From Papilionanthe hookeriana x Papilionanthe teres (lineage: Eukaryota > Streptophyta > Magnoliopsida > Asparagales > Orchidaceae), in the NCBI GenBank assembly GCA_022702705.1, contig CM040428.1, positions 58,508,155-58,572,154 of the forward strand: DNA of 64,000 bases. Direction: 5' to 3'. Made by a program: the position numbers and the translations under genes. The number at the start of each line of letters is the position of its first letter. Positions within the stretch are counted from its first letter, which is position 1. The notes beneath the pieces are model-generated. The model saw only the letters and a list, made by a program, of their open reading frames with translations, made no database searches and was not told the origin of the DNA. This document shows positions 56,496-64,000 of this stretch, in pieces.

Positions 56496-59400
56496 GTGGT
56501 AGTAATGAATGATATCACGATGTTAGGTTCTTCAATGTCCACTATGGAGGTGGAAACGTTGATTTATCAGATAGTTATGTATCATGTTAAAATTGATGTG
56601 ACGAAATTTGACAACAAAGAAAAGTTTGGCATGTGGCGATGCAAGGAGATGGATGAGTTGTGTTTTTTGAATTTGGAAGAAAATTTGGATAGCAATGAAT
56701 GTCCTGAAGAGATGTTAGAGAGATTATTTGAAGATAAATTGGAGTGTTTGTGTCTTGATCTAAAATTACATGACCCAAGAGATAAAATATGGGGTGATGA
56801 TGGAGATTTATGTAGAAAATTATGGAAGATGGTAGAAAACAATATCTCATGAAGAGCATGGAGAAATGTCTCCATACGAAGCATCTGTCTATTTAAGTTT
56901 TAAATAAGATAGGGGGTTACTATTGATGAGCACTTGAATGACTCCACAAAGTTGTTAGAAAATCTGTTAAATTTAGATGAGAATATTGGAGATGAAAACA
57001 TGAGACTTCTTTTGTTGAATTTTCTCCCAGATGAGTATGAAGAATTTTCTCCCATATGAGTATGAAAACTTTACGATGAAACTCATTTGCGGGAAGGAGA
57101 TCTTAAATTATGGCAATGTAATTACAACTCTATTAAATCACGAGTTCCATCGAAGGGACAAGATGTCAACAAAGATGAAATTAGGGTAGGCACTTACACT
57201 CCAGCATGGCGGATCTAAGAAGAAGAAACATAATTCAACAAAGAAAGGTGGTAGCGACGATACTTCTCAAAAGCTGGGCTAGTCTAATGGGGACAAGCTT
57301 GGGAACAATCAGTGTGCTTTCTATTTAGAGACTGCTTATTAGAAGAATGAATGTCCAATGCTGAAGAAGAAAGGAAAGGAAGTTGCATTGAAGAAAAAAC
57401 AATATTATTTTGGAAATATGTGAGGAGACAAATTCAAATTTATCATTATCTGCAGTTTCTCACAGTTTATTTACAAATGATTCATGTTGAGTTCTGGATA
57501 CATGTCTCACCTTTCACATTTGTCTTCATTGAGGGTGGTTATGTATGTACAATGAGGTGGATAGCAATGCAGTGACTATGACAACTATCAAACTTATCAT
57601 AATGCATTTTTATCATAATGCATGATGTTACTATGAGTGAATCAACGGATATTAAATATGTTCCAGATATCATGAAGAATTTATTATCAGTTAGGGCTTT
57701 AGAGTTTAAGAGCTACAAGGTACTTATTGAGATACGAGTTCTGAGAATATGTCATGTAGCATAGGTTTTTATGCAGGGAGTTCTTCATCACAACCTTTAT
57801 TATCTTCATGGTAATATAATGACTAGAATGATTGTTGTTGCCGGTGATTCTTCTAATGTTAACACATTGTGGCATATGTAGCTACGTCATACCAGACGTT
57901 GGTGAAACAAGGATTGATCAAAGGAGTGAGCACATGCAATCTTGATTTCAGTGAAATTGTGTATTTAGCAAGTCACATGTATCTTTTAGTGCTGCATCCA
58001 TGGTACAAAATGTGTTTTAGAGTATGTTCACACAAATGTTTGGGTGTAGACTATAAAGAGCAAAAGCGAGGGGCTGCAAATTTTTTCATAACTTAAAAGA
58101 AATGGTTTGAGACTTAAACTTGTAAAAATATCGGCTGTATTAGATCAGATAATGGGGGCGAATAAAATGTGCTAGAAAGCTATGATAAATAAACACTTCA
58201 TTGTTTAAGAGACACCGCAGGAGAACGTGGAGGAAGAGAAGATAAATTAGATTATGATGAAGAAAGTTTAGTATATGTTATCCAATGCAGGGTTGTATAG
58301 AGTTTATTGAGTCGAGTTCATAGACAATATATGTTACTTGGTGAATCACCTGTCTTCTGCAACTATTGAGAAAAAGACCCCAAAGAATATGTGGTAAGGG
58401 CACCTTGCTAGATATTATGAGCATATGAGAGTGTTCAGGTTTCTAGCTTATTATTACGTGCAGATTGATAAACTAGAACCACAAGCAAAGGTGACAATCT
58501 TCATTGGCTTTAGGCATAGATTCAATTACTTCAAGCTATATGATCAGTCAAAAAGAAAGATTTTCATTAGCTGGGATGTTGCATCTGATGAGACAAGCTT
58601 GTTGAAAAATTCGGACTCAAAGGCACGTGAATAATTCTACTGGGAGCACAATTATGCAACAGAAGTTGAAGTTTAATTCAATTCTATTTGTTGCATAGAG
58701 TTTAGCCACTCTAACTCATATACCTCATTCAGTTGCAGCTCAAGAGGTATCTGTTTATGTTATTAAGAAGGTGGTGAGAGAAGATGTTGGGGATGAGATT
58801 CATGCTGAGGAATCTATTGCTAAGAGCAGGACTAGGCGCCAAAATGCCCCAAAACTAGCTTGGATAAGGGTTCACATTGCATTTATACATTCAACCATGG
58901 AGGCAAAAATACCTTGTCACTACAAAGAAGCAATACATAGCCCTGACTATAAAATTTAAAGAGTGGCAATGGATGAGTAGATGGAGTCTCTTCAGAAAAA
59001 TGATACTTGATGGTTAGTGAAGCTTCCACATGAAAGGAAAGCAATCAAGTATAAATGAGTGTATACAAAGAAAGAAGGATCTCATGGAGCTGATGTGTGG
59101 TACAAGGCAAGATCACTGGCAAAATACTTTGTGAAACAGAAAGGGATTGATTATGACGAGGTGCTAGCCATATTAGTCAAGCATCCCTTAATCTATGCTC
59201 TTTTAGTACTTGTAGCACAATACAATATGATTTTGGAATAGCTCAATGTGAATATTGCATTCCTACATAAGAAATTGTAAGAGGACATCTACTTTTTGCA
59301 GCCTTCTGAATATGGAGCATCAAAAGGCTTGGTATGCAAACAATGCAATTTTTTGTGTTTGTTGAAGCAGTCACCACGATAATGGTATAAGAAATTTGAT

Positions 59401-60435
59401 CAGTTGATGAGGGACAAGAGCACATGAGAAGCCAATATGATCATTATGCATAATTCAGAAAGTTGGTCAAAATGAGTTCATTTACTTGCTTCTATATGTT
59501 GATAATGTGATAAGATGAAGAATCAATTGTCCATACATTTAAAAATGAAGGAGTTGGGTGAAACTCACAAAATTCTTGTCATGAAGATTCTTGGAGAAAA
59601 AGCAACTGGAAAGGTTTGGTTTTCTCAATGAGCTTATGTTCGAAAGATGCTGAAGAAATTTGAGGTTGATTACTCGACCAAGGTGACGAGTCAACCCATT
59701 GCATCTCACTTTCAATTGAGTTCAAATCAGTGTCCTAAAGATGATCATGAGAAAAATGATATACGATCAGTTTCATATGCTAGTGCAGTGGACAAGATGT
59801 TATATATCATGGTTTGTACTAGACCTGACATTGTAAAAGCAGTTAGTGTTGTAAGCAGATTCATTCATGATCCATGAAAGAATTATTGACAAACTGTGAA
59901 GAGTATTTTGATGTATCTAAAGGGTACAATTGACTTTGACTTGGTGTTTGAGAGGCAGATATTTATTGTAGATTTGTGTATAGACTACACAGACTCACAC
60001 TATACAGGTTATATAGATAGGTAGAGATCTACGAGTGATTATTTATTCACATTGGCAGGATGTCGTCAGTTGGAAGATGGTTCTTCAGTCTATTATTGCT
60101 TTGTCTACTATGGAGACTGAGTACATGACTGTCATAGAAGCGATGAAAGAAGTGATATGGTTGCATGACCTATTAGATGGCTTGAGAGTTGATCAGAAGT
60201 CTCTCACGATATTTTGTGAATATCAGAGTGCTATATTTTTTTGTCTAAAAATCCAGTTCATCATGATCGTACCAAGCACGTTGATGCGAGGAGCCATTTT
60301 TTTGGGGACTTGATTGATAATGACAGGGTTCTGTTAAAAAAAATAAAAGCGAAGGAGAATCCAGCGGACATGCTCACAAAAGTATTATCAATCCAGAAAA
60401 TTAAATACTGTATAAGTTTGGTGAACATCTGAACT
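56496..60435 (+). pseudogene. Decayed Tork-type Ty1/copia polyprotein
   Basis: Plus-strand remnants appear in copia order (IN before RT). Gag lies around 56568-57110 (KFDNKEKFGMWRCKEMDEL, then LLLLNFLPDEYEEF). A weak zinc-binding remnant lies near 57310. The protease remnant near 57490 reads VLDTCLTFHIC in a broken frame. Integrase fragments are KQGLIKGVSTCNLDF, RSDNGGE (58144-58163), MLSNAGL and TIEKKTPKNMW. Then follow LEPQAKVTIFIGF, the RT (KYFVKQKGIDYDEVLAILVK, AFLHKKL, and an active site read as YVDN near 59494-59505 instead of YVDD), and SYASAVDKMLYIMVCTRPDI. Last come the RNase H (IALSTMETEYM) and the end (KHVDARSHFF, ENPADMLTK). Every domain has stops or frameshifts, so it is dead. 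It resembles Tnt1/Tork elements. Confidence 0.9.
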
Positions 60436-60479
60436 CAAATTTATTGCCCAATTAGGCATTTTGAAGAACTGATCAAGGA

Positions 60480-60890
60480 TTGATCCCTTCGAAAGGGCGT
60501 ACGTAGCCAACCATCTTAGTGCACCTGTAGTGGAGTTTGTAGCTCAATTGATCATCTCTCACTTATATGGAAGTAAGAGATGAGTTGGAGATTATAGTAC
60601 TTATAACTTTTATTGTAATTAGAGGTGATTTGGTCTTTTAGCTTTATTTACTTGTATATCGTAATCCTCTTATATGAAATGGACTTAGGTTTCTTGGGAG
60701 AGGGATGGTGAGAAGTGCAGAAGTTGTAACTCTAAGCCGTGTTTCTTTTTCCCCATCCGGTGCTTGTGAAATCTCCCTCTAGACGTAGGCAAATCAACTT
60801 AAACACCAAACCACTAAAATCGTTTATGTTTGAATTTTTTGTGTGAATTTCTTTGTTTCTTCCAATTTTTCGCATTACAATCTCCTCATT
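60480..60890 (+). repeat. Probable 3' LTR of the copia element
   Basis: Follows the polyprotein end. Contains GTTGTAACTCTAAG, GGTGCTTGTGAAATC and CTAGACGTAGGCAAATC, the words that mark the R-U5 end of Tork-type LTRs (compare the minus-strand copy at 37380-37760). No paired 5' LTR was found. Confidence 0.5.
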
Positions 60891-60904
60891 TGTATCCATC
60901 GCAC

Positions 60905-61030
60905 GAGACAGAGAAAGCGAGAGAGAGAGAGAGAAGAAAAAGAAGAAGAAGAAGAAAGAAAGAAAAAAAGAAAGAAAGAAAGAAATAAGAAGAAGAAGAA
61001 CAAGAAAGGAAGGAGAGAAGAAGTGGGAGA
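60905..61030. repeat. GA/GAA-rich low-complexity tract
   Basis: Purine-rich AGAGAG / GAAGAA / GAAAGAAA run. It produces Lys/Glu-rich (plus) and Ser/Phe/Leu-rich (minus) frames of up to 123 codons that are composition artefacts. Confidence 0.9.
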
Positions 61031-61140
61031 GGGAGAAATCAACAGCTCTATCGGTTGTCGTTTGTAGAAATTTTATGCATGCATGCGTGAGGAACTCAAC
61101 CAAGCAAGAGAGGAGTTTCTCATGCCCTAACTAAACGATT

Positions 61141-61670
61141 TAGAGGAGTGGAGGAGGCGAGAAGTTCATGCAAATTTGACCGCCGGAGACGAAGAAAAAA
61201 TGGATCTTAGTGGTTGTCTCTGTCATATAGCAAGCAGAACTCTTTCCCGCAAGCCCGAGACGTTCGACTGAGCCATACATACTCAATTTGCAAATTAAAT
61301 TAGGGCAAGGCAGTGAAAAGAAAAGCTGAATAATTTGAGGCTTAATGCAAGATTTTTTTTTTAAAGTAATTAATTTAATAATTTAACCTAAATTTAATTA
61401 AGCTTACGTTGGATGTGACTTAATTTTGGTATGATATGTTTAGGGAAAATTAGCGAGATGACTGGAATCCAAAGAAAAAAAGAAGGAAATTTCAAATATG
61501 AAAAGCTATTTTAATAATTATATGCTAATTGTCTAGATTAATTAATATCAAGCTAGGTTAAATGTTTGAGAATGCTACTTAATCATAACAAAATGGAAAA
61601 TTAATTGAATCAAATCTGGTTTAATTATTTAATTAGAAATTTTAGGAAAACAAAAGTAATTTTGAAATTC
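61141..61670. other. Intergenic sequence, no gene seen
   Basis: AT-rich with stops in all frames. Confidence 0.5.
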
Positions 61671-61679
61671 ATATATATA

Positions 61680-61743
<64 letters not shown>
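61671..61743. repeat. (TA)n microsatellite
   Basis: Long TA tract with a single CTATAT interruption near 61681. Confidence 0.95.
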
Positions 61744-61745
<2 letters not shown>

Positions 61746-61929
61746 GTTAGTATGCCTATGTATATTTTTATATAGTTCAATAATTAGCTAATTCACTAGA
61801 TAAATTACAAATGAAAGAAAATGGTTAAGTAAAATTTTATTAAAAAATAAGTATGATTAAATTATGTCTAATTTGTTATCTAGGTTGATCAAGGATTAAT
61901 TTCACCCTAAACCCTAAACTCTAGAGTAG

Positions 61930-62196
61930 GGAAAAAATTTGTGTACGTCAACCGTACGCAGAGCTACATATGTAAAAATGTAAATGGGGGTTATACGTGG
62001 GTTACTAGTGAGTTATAACTCCCTTGTACCTTCTGTGTAACTCCGTGTACAAATAGATAAAATAGAAGCGCGAGTTACAAGTGAGTTACACGGGAGGTAC
62101 AAGGAGGTTATAACACGCTTGTAACCCTCTTGTAACCCCGTGTACATTTTTATGTAGCCAGCTTACGCGTACGGTTGATGTACGCAAATTATTTCC
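61930..62196. mobile_element. MITE, family B copy 2 (9-bp TSD, 8/9)
   Basis: A 267-bp inverted-repeat element. The left arm is GGAAAAAATTTGTGTACGTC and the right arm (inward) GGAAATAATTTGCGTACATC, both followed by AACCGTACGC. Internal GAGTTAYAASTCCCTTGTA / TACAAGGAGGTTATAAC words give further foldback. The flanks CTAGAGTAG (61921-61929) and CTAGAGTTG (62197-62205) match at 8 of 9 bases. Same family as 50333-50579. No protein. Confidence 0.82.
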
Positions 62197-62612
62197 CTAG
62201 AGTTGAGACTACTATTTTTCAAAATTAGTTTATTTTTCAAAGTTATCACATCGATATAATAAAAGAGCCAACCCGGCAAGCATCATATCATCAGCGACTC
62301 TGTATGTCGATATGGTAAAATCGTAGCTGACACGACTTTTTTGTCAATTTGAAAAATTTTCTATTTTTTGTGTCGATTTAAAATAATAAATTTGAAAAAG
62401 TGCTATTTTAAAAATTTTGCCCCGCTAAATTTTAAGATTTGCATGAATGATCTCTGTTATAAAGCTGGAGGAAAAAGACATAACCTTTATCATTAAACAT
62501 TTATGATCAGAACGAATTGTCGAGAGAGTGTTGGATTAAAAATGTGGCATTTCTTGTCTTAATTTTATTTATATGCGAACAGGAGAAACCAAATTCTAAA
62601 CTGAGCCTCTAT

Positions 62613-62615
<3 letters not shown>
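62197..62615. other. Intergenic sequence, no gene seen
   Basis: AT-rich. No recognised feature. Confidence 0.5.

Positions 62616-62655
<40 letters not shown>
62616..62655. repeat. (GA)n microsatellite
   Basis: About 20 GA units, uninterrupted. Confidence 0.95.
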
Positions 62656-62658
<3 letters not shown>

Positions 62659-62729
62659 GTGTATCCATATATTTATCTTCTCACAAAGTTAAGAAGCCCA
62701 TATTTGATTCATTTGCTAGGTTATGAGCT

Positions 62730-62833
62730 GAACACGAACACGTTTTTCCGTGCTCGATATATAAACGAGCTGAATACGAACAAAGATTTGTTCTTTCGTG
62801 TTCGATTTATTTTAGCTTGAAATACTACTCATC

Positions 62834-62901
<68 letters not shown>

Positions 62902-63076
62902 GAGTGATATTTTAAAATAAATTAATTGACTACAAGATTACAATGATTAATAATAAATTAAAATTATTAATTAAGAAAATAGAATAAAAATATTAAATTA
63001 TATTTAAATGATGTTTTAGTACAAACAATAAGAGTTAAATCTTTCCCAAACTCTTGATGTCATACGGTTGCATGAT
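62730..63076 (-). repeat. Dispersed repeat, copy R2 (inverted relative to R1)
   Basis: A GTTCG-rich block (62730-62820), a (TA)n tract (62836-62898) and an AT-rich body whose reverse complement matches 2700-2900 of copy R1 over about 200 bp (for example AAAACATCATTTAAATATAA). Non-coding; class unknown. Confidence 0.65.
62836..62898. repeat. (TA)n microsatellite within R2
   Basis: About 31 TA units. It occupies the same relative position as the tract at 2900-2961 in R1. Confidence 0.95.
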
Positions 63077-63240
63077 TAGGGTTTGTCAAGATGACTCTTT
63101 GTTCATGAACCGCTTGTGTTTAGCTCGCTAAGCAAACATACCGAACACGAACGCACTTTTTTTTGTTAGAAATATAAACAAGCCGAACACGAATAGTGAT
63201 ATTTTTTAACCAGCCGAACACGAGTTCGTTTACACCCCTA
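63077..63240. repeat. GTTCG-family element with TAGGGTTTGTCAA / TTTACACCCCTA ends
   Basis: The 164-bp block starts TAGGGTTTGTCAA and ends GTTTACACCCCTA, so the ends form a short imperfect inverted repeat (TAGGG-TGT-AA) of hAT-like type. The interior is GAACACGAAC words. No 8-bp target duplication was visible. Confidence 0.45.
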
Positions 63241-64000
63241 CTCGCAATTGACACACATTCCTAGGAAAATGCATTGCCAACCGATGACCCAGTTGACATT
63301 GGAGAAGAAACAATGGGATAATATAATTTGAACTAAAATAATGTAAAAAAATTCATTGAATATTTAATGCGAAACATTTTCTTATGTGTTACATATCATT
63401 TACCTTCTAACATTCATCTATTTGTATAACATAATCAAATTACATCTATTGATTTTTTTGTTTTAAGTTCTCAACTGCAGCACTAATTGTGAGTTGGGGA
63501 CATTCAAATGTCAACACCTCCTTTGTAGATGCCTAATTATAGAATGTTAGGTCAAGGAGTTATCCCACATCCTTTTATCAGTTGCATGACAATGCCACTG
63601 AAGCAATAATCATTCACATGTGAGAGTGAATAGTCACCACATTGTTTATACAAGAAAGGTTAGGCCTATGAATCCATAGATCAATGCATAAATATGATTA
63701 GGTAGGTTTAGTATTTTTATTAGAATTATTTAAGTATAGAAGCAATAGGAGGTGGTTGGATTCTATATGCATTATTTTGTTCTTCTTTTAGTTAAACAAT
63801 TATTGAGTCATTTTAATTTCTTATGCACTTAAATTGCAATCTAACTTTCCATAGTTCACCTTAATGGTTTGTGGGGCCTTAGATATGAATGATTAAAAGG
63901 TAAAGGCTCATTGGATTAGAAGAATTTATGTTGTTTCCTTCAAGAGTAGTAAGATATTATATAATATTTTAAATGATGATTAGTTTGTAGAGAATATTTT
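63241..64000. other. Intergenic sequence, no gene seen
   Basis: AT-rich, with no convincing frame or repeat up to the window edge. Confidence 0.5.

Noticed and set aside
60732..61134. Lys/Glu-rich and Ser/Phe/Leu-rich ORFs on both strands
   Set aside because: Caused by the GA/GAA-rich tract.
1..64000. tRNA or rRNA genes
   Set aside because: No cloverleaf-type box A/box B pair or rRNA core was recognised by eye. A tRNAscan run would be needed to exclude a degenerate copy.

Overview
This is nuclear DNA of a flowering plant. The evidence is one intron-bearing Golgi-type methyltransferase gene, plant-specific LTR retrotransposon lineages, several inverted-repeat (MITE-like) elements and many (TA)n tracts. 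The GC-rich first exon of the gene would suit a monocot, but the species cannot be fixed from the sequence. More than 90% of the window is transposon-derived or anonymous AT-rich DNA.

Layout. Positions 1-5739 hold small repeats: a Harbinger-like element with TTA target duplications (689-1727), two related MITEs with perfect 9-bp target duplications (1818-1989, 4914-5077), an LTR-like promoter sequence (2962-3885) and a minus-strand copia RNase H remnant (5225-5705). Positions 5740-31531 are one very large Ty3/gypsy retrotransposon of the Tat/Ogre type, read on the minus strand. It is 25.8 kb long, with two 7.35-kb LTRs, a perfect ATTAG target duplication, a TGG-starting primer-binding site, a broken gag-PR-RT-RH-IN region, and an ~82-bp tandem array of about 18-19 units between integrase and the 3' LTR. 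Positions 31537-45690 are AT-rich, with a 40-bp-arm hairpin, a copia pol remnant, a minus-strand Tork-type LTR fragment, a second copy of the 2962-3885 LTR family and a 3' end of an RTE-type LINE.

The only conventional host gene is at 45691-49347 (+). It has five exons and encodes a 642-residue putative S-adenosylmethionine-dependent methyltransferase of the plant PMT family (Golgi, cell-wall polysaccharide). Its third intron carries an LTR-like insertion. Downstream (49348-64000) are a further MITE family with 9-bp duplications (50333-50579, 61930-62196), LTR-like promoter fragments, a ~700-bp TIR element (54969-55672), a decayed Tork-type copia element (about 56496-60890), and repeats that mirror those at the left edge.

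The strongest leads are the giant Tat/Ogre-like element with its satellite-like 3' array, and the two short MITE families that share GGAAAAA-type ends and 9-bp target duplications, which suggest a Mutator-type transposase. Boundaries of target duplications and splice sites were read directly. Family names come from recognisable protein motifs and remain unverified by database search.
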